Shown here: in pieces, positions 43,518 through 53,114 of the stretch
How the letters are laid out: every line of letters starts with the position of its first letter
Position numbering within the stretch: the first letter of the stretch is position 1
From: Cytobacillus purgationiresistens
GTDB lineage: Bacteria; Bacillota; Bacilli; Bacillales; Cytobacillaceae
Reading direction: 5' to 3'
DNA: 64,000 bases
NCBI RefSeq assembly: GCF_030813235.1
Contig: NZ_JAUSUB010000001.1
Location: 186,001-250,000 of the forward strand
The notes under the pieces: model-generated
What the model was told of the DNA's origin: nothing
The model's database searches: none
What the model saw: the letters and a program-made list of their open reading frames with translations, nothing else
Translations under genes and position numbers: made by a program

Positions 43518-43546
43518 TTGTATATAGAGCTTTAACGTGTTAAAAT
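43518..43546 (+). promoter_or_regulatory. Candidate sigma-A promoter of odhAB
   Basis: TTGTAT, a 17-base spacer and TAAAAT (-10 five of six), about 150 bases upstream of odhA. The 300 bases between the sspH promoter and this one are AT-rich with no gene or clear operator. Confidence 0.5.
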
Positions 43547-43694
43547 GGCTAAGGAAACAATTTATCCTCAGAAAAATATTATTATTCATAATATTGGTTT
43601 CCTATAAAAGCTTTGTAATTAAAGAAACTGAGGATGGACACATTTAATTATTATACAAATATCATTTAAAAAAGAGTTGTGGAGGTAATTTTCC

Positions 43695-46526
43695 ATGAAG
43701 AAGCCATCAAAAGGTGGGGGACCTTTAGACCAAGGTTTTTATGGCCCAAACCTAGGCTATATGATTGAGCTTTATGAAAGATACTTAGAAGATCCAGAAT
43801 CAGTTGACCCTGAAATGAAAGAATATTTTGAGGCAAACGGTTCGCCTTTGAAAGAAGAAGGGGTTGCTCCTACAAATCATGGATCTCAAGATTTGGGTAT
43901 CAGTCCAGGTCGTATTGAAAAAACGTTGGCGGCGATTCGTCTAGCGGATCTCATCCGTTCAAATGGACATAAAGCTGCAGACATATATCCATTGAATAAT
44001 AGGGAACTTGAAAAAGAGAAATTTGAACTAAGCTATTATGGTCTAAGCGAAGAAGACTTACGCGCTGTTCCAGCACATCTTATTTGTACAGATGCGCGCA
44101 TTCCATTGCGAAATGGCTTAGAAGCATTCGAATACTTAAAAAATGTTTATATGGGGACGCTTGCCTTTGAATTTACTCATGTTGATAACATGGATGAAAA
44201 GGATTGGCTTCGCCGTAAAGTAGAAACGAACAGCATGAAGCTTAATTTGCAAAAACCTGAAAAAGCAAAGGTGTATAAGAGACTAGTTGAGGTTGAAGAA
44301 TTCGAAAAATTCCTTCACCGTACATTTGTTGGTCAAAAACGATTCTCTATCGAAGGATTGGATACAATGGTTCCAATGCTTGATGAAATCGTTGCTGGCT
44401 CTGTTGCAAATGGAACAAAAACGATCAATATTGGTATGGCTCACCGCGGACGTCTAAATGTGCTTGCTCATGTACTTGGCAAGCCTTATGAGATGATCTT
44501 CGCGGAGTTTCAACATGCCCCGAACAAGGACCTCGTTCCTTCTGAGGGCTCAATAGGGATTAGCTATGGTTGGACCGGGGATGTAAAGTATCACCTTGGA
44601 CTAGATAAACAAATTAAAGATGAAAATACAACGGTTGCAAGAATTACGTTAGCAAATAATCCGAGCCATTTGGAATTTGTTGGAGCGGTTGTTGAAGGGT
44701 ATACGCGTGCTTCACAGGATAATCGTTCAAAAGCTGGTTACCCTGAAGTGGAATATAATGAAGCGCTATCCATCATTATTCATGGAGATGCGGCTTTCCC
44801 AGGCCAAGGTGTTGTTGCAGAAACGCTCAACCTTGGACAATTAAATGGCTATAATACTGGCGGGGCCATTCATATTATTGCGAATAATACAATTGGATTC
44901 ACAACAGAGTCTTATGATTCACGCTCTACAAGATATGCCAGTGATTTAGCTAAAGGTTATGAAGTGCCAATTTTACATGTGAATGCTGATGATCCCGAAG
45001 CGGTTCTTGCAGCAGCAAGATTAGCTTGTGAATATAGAGAAAAGTTTCATAAAGACTTTTTAATTGATTTAATTGGCTACCGCCGTTTCGGTCACAATGA
45101 AATGGATGAGCCGATGACAACCAATCCATTGATGTATAACATCATTCATAAACGACCAACTGTAAAAGAACTTTATGCTACTAGGCTGACAAGTGAGTCC
45201 ACTTTATCTGATGCAGAAGTGACTTCTATTCAAGATGAAACAACTGAAAAGCTAAAAACAGCTTATGCAAAAGTTCCTGAGAAAGAAGAGCATGTTGAAG
45301 AATTAAATCCGCCAGAAACAGTGGAAAAAGGATTATCAAATATTTCAACATCTGTTCCGGTTGAAGTCTTAAAATCAATTAATGATGAACTCCTTACATG
45401 GCCTGAAGAATTTAAAGTGTTTAATAAGCTTGGTAAAATTCTTCAAAGACGTAAAGGCGGATTAGAGGAAGCCGGCAAGATTGATTGGGGACATGCTGAA
45501 ACATTAGCGTTTGCTTCAATTTTATCTGAAGGTACACCAATCAGATTAACTGGACAAGACTCCGAGCGCGGTACATTTGCTCATCGTAATATTGTGCTCC
45601 ATGACGGCGAGTCTGGTAAATCTTTCTCACCATTACATCAGCTGTCTACTGCAAAGGCATCATTTGCTGTGCATAATAGCCCATTATCTGAAATGGCTGT
45701 TCTTGGCTTTGAATATGGCTACAATGTATTTGCACCTGAATCACTAGTCTTATGGGAAGCGCAATTTGGTGACTTTGCCAACTCAGCACAAGTAATGTTT
45801 GACCAATTCATTTCAGCTGGGCGCGCAAAATGGGGACAAAAATCCGGAATCGTGATGCTATTGCCACATGGTTATGAAGGACAAGGACCAGAGCACTCTA
45901 GTGCACGACTGGAAAGATTCCTATCCCTTGCAGCTGAAAATAACTGGACAGTAGCTAACCTGTCATCTGCAGCTCAATATTTCCATATTTTACGCAGACA
46001 AGCGGCGATTCTTGGTAAAGAGGAAGTTCGTCCATTAGTGATCATGTCACCTAAGAGTCTGTTAAGAAATCCATCAGTAGCGGCAACTGCGTTTGATTTA
46101 TCTGAGGGTGAATTCCACCCAATTATTGAGCAGGCTGACTTAGGTAAAGAAACAGATAAGGTAACTAGAATTGTCTTTGCATCAGGTAAAATAACGATTG
46201 ATTTAGCAGAGAGACTTAAAAATGTTGAGGATAAAGATTGGTTCCATATTGTACGTGTAGAGGAAATTTATCCTTTCCCATTCGCAAATATCAAAGAAGT
46301 GATCGATCGTTATCCAAACTTGGAAGAACTAGTTTGGATACAAGAAGAGCCTAAGAATATGGGTGCTTGGAACTTCACTGAACCAAGATTGAAGCATATC
46401 GCTCGAGAAGGCGTTGAAGTGAGCTACATAGGAAGACGCCGTCGTTCAAGCACAGCTGAAGGTGACCCACTAGTTCATAAGAAAGAACAGGCTCGAATCA
46501 TTGAAGATGCGATAACACGTAAGTAA
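43695..46526 (+). CDS. odhA: 2-oxoglutarate dehydrogenase E1 component
   Basis: 943 residues, RBS GGAGGT. Begins with the short N-terminal region seen in Bacillus OdhA ([24 protein letters not shown]), then the thiamin-diphosphate domains: [33 protein letters not shown] (metal/TPP region), [44 protein letters not shown], and the C-terminal pyrimidine-binding domain ([33 protein letters not shown]). It decarboxylates 2-oxoglutarate in the TCA cycle and passes the succinyl group to OdhB. Operon with odhB, 16 bases downstream. Confidence 0.97.
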   Translation: MKKPSKGGGPLDQGFYGPNLGYMIELYERYLEDPESVDPEMKEYFEANGSPLKEEGVAPTNHGSQDLGISPGRIEKTLAAIRLADLIRSNGHKAADIYPLNNRELEKEKFELSYYGLSEEDLRAVPAHLICTDARIPLRNGLEAFEYLKNVYMGTLAFEFTHVDNMDEKDWLRRKVETNSMKLNLQKPEKAKVYKRLVEVEEFEKFLHRTFVGQKRFSIEGLDTMVPMLDEIVAGSVANGTKTINIGMAHRGRLNVLAHVLGKPYEMIFAEFQHAPNKDLVPSEGSIGISYGWTGDVKYHLGLDKQIKDENTTVARITLANNPSHLEFVGAVVEGYTRASQDNRSKAGYPEVEYNEALSIIIHGDAAFPGQGVVAETLNLGQLNGYNTGGAIHIIANNTIGFTTESYDSRSTRYASDLAKGYEVPILHVNADDPEAVLAAARLACEYREKFHKDFLIDLIGYRRFGHNEMDEPMTTNPLMYNIIHKRPTVKELYATRLTSESTLSDAEVTSIQDETTEKLKTAYAKVPEKEEHVEELNPPETVEKGLSNISTSVPVEVLKSINDELLTWPEEFKVFNKLGKILQRRKGGLEEAGKIDWGHAETLAFASILSEGTPIRLTGQDSERGTFAHRNIVLHDGESGKSFSPLHQLSTAKASFAVHNSPLSEMAVLGFEYGYNVFAPESLVLWEAQFGDFANSAQVMFDQFISAGRAKWGQKSGIVMLLPHGYEGQGPEHSSARLERFLSLAAENNWTVANLSSAAQYFHILRRQAAILGKEEVRPLVIMSPKSLLRNPSVAATAFDLSEGEFHPIIEQADLGKETDKVTRIVFASGKITIDLAERLKNVEDKDWFHIVRVEEIYPFPFANIKEVIDRYPNLEELVWIQEEPKNMGAWNFTEPRLKHIAREGVEVSYIGRRRRSSTAEGDPLVHKKEQARIIEDAITRK

Positions 46527-46542
46527 TAAGGAGGAAAAAATT

Positions 46543-47805
46543 GTGGCAGAGATCAAAGTTCCAGAATTGGCAGAATCTATTACAGAAGGTACAGTAGCAC
46601 AATGGCTTAAACAACCTGGTGATACTGTGAATAAAGGCGACTATGTCGTTGAATTAGAAACAGACAAAGTAAATGTTGAAATCATTTCTGAGCATAGCGG
46701 TGTATTAGCTGAGTTAAAGGCTGAAGAAGGCGACACAGTTAATGTTGGCGATACAATCGCGATTGTAAATGAAGGTGGAGAGGCACCAGCACCTGCAGCT
46801 GAGAAAAAAGAAGAAGCACCAAAGTCTGAAGAAAAACCGGCTGAGGAAGCAAAACCAGTTGAATCAGCACCTGCTGACACGGATGAAAGTAAACAACGTA
46901 CAGTTGCCTCACCGGCTGCAAGAAAGCTTGCTAGAGAAAAAGGTATTGATTTATCACAAATTCCTACAGCTGATCCATTAGGAAGAGTTCGTTCACAAGA
47001 TGTTGCTGCTTTTAACCCTGAGCAAGCAAAACAAGCACCAGCAAAATCAGCATCATCTAGTGCACCTGCTGCTAAACCGGCTGCTGCTCAAGAAAACAGT
47101 GAGAAGCCTGTAGAACGCGTGCGTATGTCTCGTCGTCGTCAAACGATTGCTAAACGTTTAGTTGAAGTTCAACAAACAGCTGCAATGCTGACAACTTTCA
47201 ATGAAATCGATATGACGAATGTGATGAACTTGCGAAAAAAACGTAAAGACAAATTCCAAGAGGACAACGATGTTAAGCTTGGATTTATGTCATTCTTTAC
47301 TAAAGCAGTTGTTGCAGCATTGAAACGCAGCCCACTGTTAAACGCTGAAATTGACGGCGACCAATTAATTCTTAAAAAGTTCTATGATATCGGTATTGCC
47401 GTTTCAACTGATGAAGGTCTAGTTGTTCCAGTAGTAAGAGATGCTGATCGTAAGAACTTTGCAGAAATTGAAAAAGATATCATGGGTCTTGGGAAAAAAG
47501 CAAGAGATAATAAACTTGCTATCTCTGATCTGCAAGGCGGAACATTCACAATTACAAATGGCGGTGTATTCGGATCATTATTATCTACACCGATTTTAAA
47601 TGGACCACAGGTAGGTATTCTAGGAATGCACACAATCCAAACTCGGCCTGTAGCTATTGATGCAGAGAGAATGGAAAACCGTCCAATGATGTATATTGCC
47701 CTTTCTTACGATCACCGAATCGTTGATGGTAAAGAAGCGGTTACTTTCCTAAAGAGAGTAAAAGAACTGATTGAAGACCCTGAGTCATTACTTTTTGAAG
47801 CATAA
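46543..47805 (+). CDS. odhB: Dihydrolipoamide succinyltransferase E2 component
   Basis: 420 residues, GTG start. Lipoyl domain (1-76) with the modified lysine in ETDKVNVE, an Ala/Pro/Glu linker, the E1/E3 subunit-binding domain ([17 protein letters not shown]), a second linker and the catalytic domain ending with SYDHRIVDG, whose histidine is the acyltransferase catalyst. E3 is encoded elsewhere and shared with pyruvate dehydrogenase. A very strong terminator follows. Confidence 0.97.
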   Translation: MAEIKVPELAESITEGTVAQWLKQPGDTVNKGDYVVELETDKVNVEIISEHSGVLAELKAEEGDTVNVGDTIAIVNEGGEAPAPAAEKKEEAPKSEEKPAEEAKPVESAPADTDESKQRTVASPAARKLAREKGIDLSQIPTADPLGRVRSQDVAAFNPEQAKQAPAKSASSSAPAAKPAAAQENSEKPVERVRMSRRRQTIAKRLVEVQQTAAMLTTFNEIDMTNVMNLRKKRKDKFQEDNDVKLGFMSFFTKAVVAALKRSPLLNAEIDGDQLILKKFYDIGIAVSTDEGLVVPVVRDADRKNFAEIEKDIMGLGKKARDNKLAISDLQGGTFTITNGGVFGSLLSTPILNGPQVGILGMHTIQTRPVAIDAERMENRPMMYIALSYDHRIVDGKEAVTFLKRVKELIEDPESLLFEA

Positions 47806-47810
47806 TATGA

Positions 47811-47845
47811 AAAAAGAGCGGAATTTTTTTCCGCTCTTTTTTTTT
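47811..47845 (+). terminator. Terminator of odhAB
   Basis: AAAAAGAGCGGAA pairs with TTCCGCTCTTTTT, ending in a run of nine T. A second hairpin, AAAAATGTTTC with GAAACATTTTT, lies at about 47909-47935. Confidence 0.92.
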
Positions 47846-47975
47846 GCAATTTCGCCAATGTCAAAATTAAAAACAAATACCTTATTAAATGCTCCAACAC
47901 ATACATAAAAATGTTTCGTTTAGGAAACATTTTTGAAGAGAGGAATAATATAGAATAAAAGCAGGAGTGATTCAA

Positions 47976-48104
47976 ATGGGCGGCAGAAAGAATCGGATAT
48001 TGAAGTATTCCGTTCTGTTTAAAAAGATGGGTGTATTAAACAATAAAGATTTTAACGAAATTGTAGAGGCGAATAAAATAATAATAAAGAAGAGGTCTGA
48101 CTGA
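47976..48104 (+). CDS. Hypothetical 42-residue basic protein
   Basis: ATG 47976 follows GCAGGAGTG at good spacing; a strong terminator follows its TGA. The product (MGGRKNRILKYSVLFKKMGV...) is basic and amphipathic, ending IIIKKRSD. RBS plus terminator support a real gene. No family recognised. Confidence 0.65.
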   Translation: MGGRKNRILKYSVLFKKMGVLNNKDFNEIVEANKIIIKKRSD

Positions 48105-48113
48105 AGAATTAAA

Positions 48114-48150
48114 ATGAGCGAGAGTGATAGCACTCTCGCTCTTCCATTTT
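48114..48150 (+). terminator. Terminator after the 42-residue gene
   Basis: GAGCGAGAGTG and CACTCTCGCTC form a perfect 11-bp stem with a 4-base loop; TTCCATTTTT follows. Confidence 0.88.
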
Positions 48151-48281
48151 TAATCTTTAAATGGCCTTAGGCCTCTTTTTTGAATTTCCATTTTCAGTAT
48201 CCTTATCCATTCTTTCTCTGACCCTGTTTTCAATGCATCACGATACGAGACGACCAATTGTTCATTACTCATAATCTTCAT
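48150..48281 (-). CDS. sda: Sda-like sporulation histidine kinase inhibitor
   Basis: 43 residues from ATG 48281, 10 bases after AGGAGG. MSNEQLVVSYRDALKTG, then EWIRILKMEIQKRGL, aligns by eye with the antiparallel helical hairpin of Sda (MRKLSDELLIESY...FIELIENEIKRRSL). In B. subtilis Sda binds KinA/KinB and blocks autophosphorylation when replication is stressed; the gene is controlled by DnaA. TTATCCATT occurs at 48326-48334 upstream and at 48203-48211 inside the gene, each 7 of 9 to a DnaA box. An orphan KinB-like kinase is encoded at 24909. Confidence 0.75.
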   Translation of the reverse strand: MKIMSNEQLVVSYRDALKTGSEKEWIRILKMEIQKRGLRPFKD

Positions 48282-48407
48282 TCTGCACATACCTCCTAGG
48301 TAAATGGATGGAATTTTCTATCTATTTATCCATTGTAATCGTTTAATGAAGATTTGGAAACCCATTTTCGCATAATAATTCAAAAAAAATGATTGGTAAT
48401 ATACTCC

Positions 48408-48950
48408 TCATTTTCCTAAATCCATCTTTACTTGTCTTCCTGGATAGAAGGAAACCGCTTCATCATAATGATTAGCTTTCGCACTAATACTCCTTGGAGT
48501 GAGTTTCAATACAACTGTTTTACTGCCTAGAGATGACCGATATTTCTCAACATGAGTTTTAGAAAGTGGCTGATCATAATAACCCGGAACATATTTATTA
48601 AGAAAATGCTCCATCACTTCATGTGCTTCTTTCAGTTCTTTAACGATATGAATCTCTCCGAAAACAATGACGCTTTTGTAAGCAGTATCTGTTTTTGCTG
48701 GAATAGGGCTTGTCATTGTCCCGAGATCACGACTGATAGTAAAGCAAGCGGATGAATTCTCCTGCACGATATCGATTTTTCTTCCTTCCGCTGCACCATG
48801 AATATAAATTGAATCATTCAACCAAACATAGTTTAAAGGAATTACATAAGGATTTTCTCCGTCCGTTAAACCTAAATAACCTGTTCTTTCTATTTTAATA
48901 AACTCATTTATAGCAGGTTGTTCAGCCCATTTTAGTTTTTCTTGTCTCAT
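48408..48950 (-). CDS. Pyridoxamine 5'-phosphate oxidase-like FMN-binding protein
   Basis: 180 residues. Split-barrel flavoprotein pattern: EFIKIERTGYLGLTDGENPYVIPLNYVW, SIYIHGAAEGRKIDIVQ, ACFTISRD, YKSVIVFGEIHIV. This branch (often called pyridoxamine 5'-phosphate oxidase family or NimA-related) binds FMN or F420 and is rarely a true PNPOx. It diverges from a MocR-type regulator, which is the usual sign of regulated partnership and suggests a B6-related role. Confidence 0.88.
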   Translation of the reverse strand: MRQEKLKWAEQPAINEFIKIERTGYLGLTDGENPYVIPLNYVWLNDSIYIHGAAEGRKIDIVQENSSACFTISRDLGTMTSPIPAKTDTAYKSVIVFGEIHIVKELKEAHEVMEHFLNKYVPGYYDQPLSKTHVEKYRSSLGSKTVVLKLTPRSISAKANHYDEAVSFYPGRQVKMDLGK

Positions 48951-49060
48951 CAGCGATTCATCTCCCTTTTTTCTATGTTAGAATGATTATAAGAAAAATA
49001 TGACCTTTTTAAAATAGACAGTTTTTATAGTTTTATAGAGGTCAGATGAGGTGTTTATCG

Positions 49061-50461
49061 ATGCTTACGCCAATTTTTCACTCAGATAGTCCTTTATATA
49101 TACAGCTTTATTCGTTTTTGAAAGAACAAATTGAACAAGGTGAACTTAAATCATTTGCTAAATTGCCATCGATCAGACAGCTTTCCATTCATCTAAATAT
49201 TAGTAAAACAACAGTGGAAAGTGCGTATCAACAGCTATTGGCAGAAGGATATGTAGAAAGCAAGCCAAGAAGTGGCTTAATAGTCTTGCCGCTTGAAAGT
49301 GAAGCGATAATTCGTGATTTGCACCCACCTAGCTTTTCAGCGGTAAGATTGGATGAAGCACCACATGTCGACTTTCAATATGGAGATATCGATTTAGCTC
49401 ATTTTCCGATAAAACGATGGAAAAAGTATATGCGTGAGGCTATGAGTGAAGAGAACTTTGATGTTTTTCATTATGGAGAAAAACAAGGAGATCAATTATT
49501 AAGAATAGAAATATCGAAGTATTTATACGGTTCCAGGGGGATATCCTGCCACCCAAAGCAAATCGTCTTATGCGCCGGTACACAATTAGCCGTGGATTTA
49601 ATTTGCCAACTTCTTAAGCTGCAAGGGCAGGAAGTAGCAATGGAAAATCCAGGTTATGATGGTGTACATGCAATTTTCAGCCAGCATAAATGTAAAACAA
49701 TTCCCATATCTATTGAAAAGGACGGTCTTTGTATAGACGAATTAACAGACAGTCATGCGAAAGCGGTGTATGTTACACCATCTCATCAATTCCCCTATGG
49801 TATGGTATTGTCTATTCAGAAAAGGATGAAGCTGCTTCATTGGGCAAAAGAAGCGTCCAGCTATATTATTGAAGACGATTATGACTCAGAATACAGATAC
49901 GAAGGGCATCCAATCTCTTCATTAAAATCTCTGGATACAGATGGACGTGTCCTCTATTTAGGAACGTTTTCTAAATCGTTTCTGCCGGCATTAAGAACAA
50001 GCTATATAGTCCTGCCACTTTCATTAGTTGATACATATCAAGAGAACTACCAGTTTCATAGCCAGTCTGTTTCGCCGATCTTTCAGAGAGCTTTACAGCA
50101 ATTTATGATCACTGGTGATTTTATGCGCCACATTCGCAAGATGAGAAAAATCTATCATGACAAACATCAAGTGCTGTTATCAGTAATAAATAAGTATATG
50201 GGTGATAAGGTAGAAGTAATCGGAGAAAAAGCCGGTCTTCATCTTTTATTAAATGTTAAGGGCCGGGATGAACACGATTTAATGCTTAAAGCAGAAAAGA
50301 ACCATATTCGAGTATATTCCACATCAAGTTTTTGGCTGATAAAAAAAGATCACCCTAGATCATTAATTATGCTCGGTTTTGGAGGAATATCCACTGAGAA
50401 AATAGAAGAAGGAATTCGGTTATTAAGTCTTGCCTGGTTTGAAAGAAAGGAAGGATACTGA
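49061..50461 (+). CDS. MocR/PdxR-type GntR regulator with aminotransferase domain
   Basis: 466 residues from ATG 49061 (GAGGTG 7 bases upstream; ATG 49046 rejected). GntR winged helix (about 8-76; LPSIRQLSIHLNISKTTVESAYQQLLAEGYVESKPRSG) is fused to a class I aminotransferase fold that binds PLP through K305 in GTFSKSFLPALR; DYDSEYRY is also typical. MocR proteins sense PLP or amino acids and control neighbouring genes. The 110-base divergent gap to the PNPOx-like gene should hold the operator. Confidence 0.92.
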   Translation: MLTPIFHSDSPLYIQLYSFLKEQIEQGELKSFAKLPSIRQLSIHLNISKTTVESAYQQLLAEGYVESKPRSGLIVLPLESEAIIRDLHPPSFSAVRLDEAPHVDFQYGDIDLAHFPIKRWKKYMREAMSEENFDVFHYGEKQGDQLLRIEISKYLYGSRGISCHPKQIVLCAGTQLAVDLICQLLKLQGQEVAMENPGYDGVHAIFSQHKCKTIPISIEKDGLCIDELTDSHAKAVYVTPSHQFPYGMVLSIQKRMKLLHWAKEASSYIIEDDYDSEYRYEGHPISSLKSLDTDGRVLYLGTFSKSFLPALRTSYIVLPLSLVDTYQENYQFHSQSVSPIFQRALQQFMITGDFMRHIRKMRKIYHDKHQVLLSVINKYMGDKVEVIGEKAGLHLLLNVKGRDEHDLMLKAEKNHIRVYSTSSFWLIKKDHPRSLIMLGFGGISTEKIEEGIRLLSLAWFERKEGY

Positions 50462-50462
50462 T

Positions 50463-51239
50463 ATGAATTTAACACTCGATCATATTGTACATTTTATTAA
50501 AGATAACCCAAGCAAAGCGGTAGATGAGCTGCAAAGACAGGGATTTAAAGCAGTAGTTGGCGGAAGTCATGAGCAGTGGGGCAGCTATAATAGTTTGCTT
50601 TATTTACATTCATCTTATATAGAATTTTTAGCAGTAGAAGAAGAGTCGATCGCAGCAAGGTCTAATAATCCTTTAATCTCGCAGTTAGTATCGGATTTAA
50701 GTGACGGGGAAGGCATCGGACAGCTCTGCTTTCGAACAGATGCGATCGAGGAGTTAAGCAAGTCCTTCCAAACAAAAGGCTTTGAACCATTGCCGATATT
50801 TAACGGGAGCCGCAAACGGAAAGACGGAGTAACTATTCATTGGAAAATGTTATTCTTAAAAAATACTGGCGACGTTCCTTTCCCGTTTTTTATTCAATGG
50901 GAGCAGGACGACGAATGCCGCTATGCTGAATTTAAAGAGCAAGGATTGCTGGATGAAAAACTACTTGAAACAAAAGTAGATTCACTTTATTTTGCAGTAG
51001 AGAATAAACAAGTGCCAACGGAAGCGTGGGCAAAGTTATTTAATGTCGCGGTTGAAATAGATAGTAATGAGGCAAGAATAAGGGTTGGCGAGTTAAATAT
51101 CATTTTTAAAGAACCGTCTGAAGGCAATACATTGGTGGCAGACACTCTGAGTAATAGAAGAGAGTGCCCATTTGCTGTAAAGCTCCATCCACCATTAAAC
51201 AACGGTGAACTCCATCTTTTTGGGTCTTTCTATTGCTAA
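50463..51239 (+). CDS. VOC/glyoxalase-like domain protein
   Basis: 258 residues from ATG 50463 (AAAGGAAGG upstream; the longer frame inside the previous gene is rejected). MNLTLDHIVHFIKD opens a glyoxalase-like beta-alpha-beta-beta-beta unit with the metal histidine of DHIVHF, and a second unit is recognisable around VDSLYFAVEN. Proteins of this PF13468-like type have unknown substrates. Starts 1 base after the MocR stop, so it is in the same operon. Confidence 0.78.
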   Translation: MNLTLDHIVHFIKDNPSKAVDELQRQGFKAVVGGSHEQWGSYNSLLYLHSSYIEFLAVEEESIAARSNNPLISQLVSDLSDGEGIGQLCFRTDAIEELSKSFQTKGFEPLPIFNGSRKRKDGVTIHWKMLFLKNTGDVPFPFFIQWEQDDECRYAEFKEQGLLDEKLLETKVDSLYFAVENKQVPTEAWAKLFNVAVEIDSNEARIRVGELNIIFKEPSEGNTLVADTLSNRRECPFAVKLHPPLNNGELHLFGSFYC

Positions 51240-51270
51240 TCATAAAATACAAATATTTAAGGGTGATTCA

Positions 51271-51774
51271 ATGATTGTACATGAAACGGAAAGGATAGCA
51301 TTAAAAGTGCTGGATCATTCAGATGAGGCTGCTGTAGAAATGATCTGGTCCAATGCCCAAGTCATGAAACTAAGCGGTGGAGCCATAGCGAAAGAAAAGA
51401 TTTCTAAAATCATTCAATGGTATAAAGAATGTCACAAAACCTATGGATTATCTGTATATGCAGTCATTGAGAAAAGTTCGGGAGAATTAATAGGCACTGC
51501 TGGATTTAACATAACCGATTCCGTGAAAAAAATTGAAATCATTGCCCACTTTAGACAAACCAGCTGGGGAAAAGGATATGCAACAGAAGCAATTATATCA
51601 TGTATAAACATGGCAAAAAATCATGGAAAAGTAAAAACCATACATGCCTCCGCAGATACGAACAACCTAGCATCCGCAAAAATAATGCAAAAACTAGATT
51701 TTAAATATCAGGGCAAGGAATGGTTTGAAGATACAAAACAGGAAGAACTCGTATTTGAATATAAATTTCAGTAA
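51271..51774 (+). CDS. GNAT acetyltransferase (RimJ/RimL-like)
   Basis: 167 residues from ATG 51271 (AAGGGTG upstream). GNAT motifs in order: TERIALKVLDHSD, GELIGTAGFNI, IEIIAHFRQTSWGKGYATEAI (acetyl-CoA loop region QTSWGKGYA), and HASADTNNLASAKIMQKLDF. The last motif is shared with ribosomal-protein and antibiotic-modifying acetyltransferases. Substrate unknown. Ends the MocR-VOC-GNAT group; terminator follows. Confidence 0.85.
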   Translation: MIVHETERIALKVLDHSDEAAVEMIWSNAQVMKLSGGAIAKEKISKIIQWYKECHKTYGLSVYAVIEKSSGELIGTAGFNITDSVKKIEIIAHFRQTSWGKGYATEAIISCINMAKNHGKVKTIHASADTNNLASAKIMQKLDFKYQGKEWFEDTKQEELVFEYKFQ

Positions 51775-51784
51775 AAAACCACAG

Positions 51785-51820
51785 GTGTCCTATGAAATTT
51801 TTATAGGGCACTCTTTTTAT
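51785..51820 (+). terminator. Terminator after the GNAT gene
   Basis: GTGTCCTAT pairs with ATAGGGCAC (one wobble), followed by TCTTTTTAT. Confidence 0.8.
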
Positions 51821-51844
51821 CTGGAATGTTGAGGTGATTGACTG

Positions 51845-52692
51845 GTGAAAGAACAAATTCTAGTCGAGAGCAAAATAAAGCCTCTGTGTGATAAAGTTTG
51901 CAACTAGTGCCCGGAAGAGAGGAAATCAAGTCCGTTGGGTAACTAGTTAGCACAACTAGTGCCCGGAAGAGAGGAAATCAAGTCGAAAGGGTAACTAGTT
52001 AGCGCAACTAGTGCCCGGAAGAGAGGAAATCAAGTCGAAAGGGTAACTAGTTAGCGCAACTAGTGCCCGGAAGAGAGGAAAACAAGTCGAAAGGGTAACT
52101 AGTTAGCACAACTAGTGCCCGGAAGAGAGGAAATCAAGTCCGTTGGGTAACTAGTTAGCGCAACTAGTGCCCGGAAGAGAGGAAAACAAGTCGAAAGGGT
52201 AACTAGTTAGCGCAACTAGTGCCGGAAGAGAGGAAAACAAGTCGAAAGGGTAACTAGTTAGCGCACCTAGTGCCCGGAAGAGAGGAAATCAAGTCAAAAG
52301 GGTAACTAGTTAGCGCAACTAGTGCCCGGAAGAGAAGAAAACAAGTCGAAAGGGTAACTAGTTAGCGCACCTAGTGCCCGGAAGAGAGGAAAACAAGTCG
52401 AAAGGGTAACTAGTTAGCGCACCTAGTGCCCGGAAGAGAGGAAAACAAGTCTAAAGGGTAACTAGTTAGCACAACTAGTGCCCGGAAGAGAGGAAAACAA
52501 GTCAAAAGGGTAACTAGTTAGCGCACCTAGTGCCCGGAAGAGAGGAAATCAAGTCCGTTGGGTAACTAGTAGAAGAAACTAATACCCTGGGTATCATTAA
52601 TTATTATCAGCATCTTCATCTCTATCATAGGAATAGTAATCCTTGATGTTCCGAGACTTCTTGCAACAAAAGTGGAACATTCTATAGGATAA
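51845..52692 (+). pseudogene. Possible small membrane-protein gene split by the satellite
   Basis: Left piece: GAGGTG then GTG 51845 opens a frame (MKEQILVESKIKPLCDKVCN) that stops inside the first repeat unit. Right piece: immediately after the last unit, an open stretch of 39 codons reads KKLIPWVSLIIISIFISIIGIVILDVPRLL and ends at TAA 52690-52692, followed by a terminator. Together they look like RBS, start, membrane helix, stop and terminator of one protein of about 60 residues. The frames do not join exactly across the array as measured, so a small indel must be assumed. Confidence 0.45.
51901..52570. repeat. 52-bp tandem satellite, 13 copies
   Basis: Units begin at 51901, 51953, 52005, 52057, 52109, 52161, 52213, 52264, 52316, 52368, 52420, 52472 and 52524: constant 52-bp period except one unit short by a C. 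Conserved parts are ACTAGTGCCCGGAAGAGAGG, AAGT and GGGTAACTAGTTAGC; variation is confined to a few sites (AAATC/AAAAC; CGAAA, CGTT, CAAAA or CTAAA after AAGT; CAACT/CACCT; AGCG/AGCA). AACTAGTT is a palindrome, and ACTAGTT-AGCGC-AACTAGT spans each unit junction. Stops occur in all frames, so it is not coding. Confidence 0.97.
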
Positions 52693-52715
52693 ACGATGGA
52701 TGAATAGTATGATAT

Positions 52716-52750
52716 AAACTGAAGGCAAGATTTTGGCCATCAGTTTTTTA
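52716..52750 (+). terminator. Terminator right of the satellite
   Basis: AAACTGA pairs with TCAGTTT and an inner GGC with GCC, followed by TTT. It has no intact gene to serve, consistent with an interrupted upstream gene. Confidence 0.7.
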
Positions 52751-52771
52751 AAATAAAGAGAGGAGAGTGAG

Positions 52772-53095
52772 ATGAATATCAAATATGTGAAGTTTGAAAT
52801 TCTGCTGCCGGAAAAATATATTGAAGAGATGAGAAATCAATTAAATCGTGTTGGTATGTTAACGGTGGGCAATTATGATCAAGTTGTATCTTATACTCAT
52901 GTGCAAGGCTTTTGGCGCCCTCTGGCAGAAGCGGAACCTTTTCATGGAGAAAAAGGAGTCATATCATCGGGGACTGAATGCAGACTGGAGTTTAGATGCC
53001 TTAATAATCGCATGGATGAAGCGAAAGAAATTATTCAGTCAGTCCATCCTTATGAAGAACCTATTATCAATATCATACCATTATTAAATGAATGA
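52772..53095 (+). CDS. YqfO/NIF3 PII-like domain protein, stand-alone
   Basis: 107 residues, RBS GGAGAGTG. YVKFEILLPEKYIEEMRNQLNRVGMLTVGNYDQVVSYT opens a ferredoxin-like fold and the end HPYEEPIINIIPLLN is the signature of the PII/CutA-like insert of NIF3-family proteins such as YqfO. Stand-alone copies are common in bacilli; role unknown, possibly metal or nucleotide binding. Confidence 0.8.
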   Translation: MNIKYVKFEILLPEKYIEEMRNQLNRVGMLTVGNYDQVVSYTHVQGFWRPLAEAEPFHGEKGVISSGTECRLEFRCLNNRMDEAKEIIQSVHPYEEPIINIIPLLNE

Positions 53096-53114
53096 TAAAG
53101 CTAAGCGGGAATCG

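Noticed and set aside
51901-52570. CRISPR array
   Set aside because: Units are tandem with no unique spacers, the period is one continuous 52-bp sequence, and no cas genes are near.
52597-52782. 61-codon minus-strand frame right of the satellite
   Set aside because: No RBS; it lies opposite the better-supported membrane-helix tail and terminator on the plus strand.
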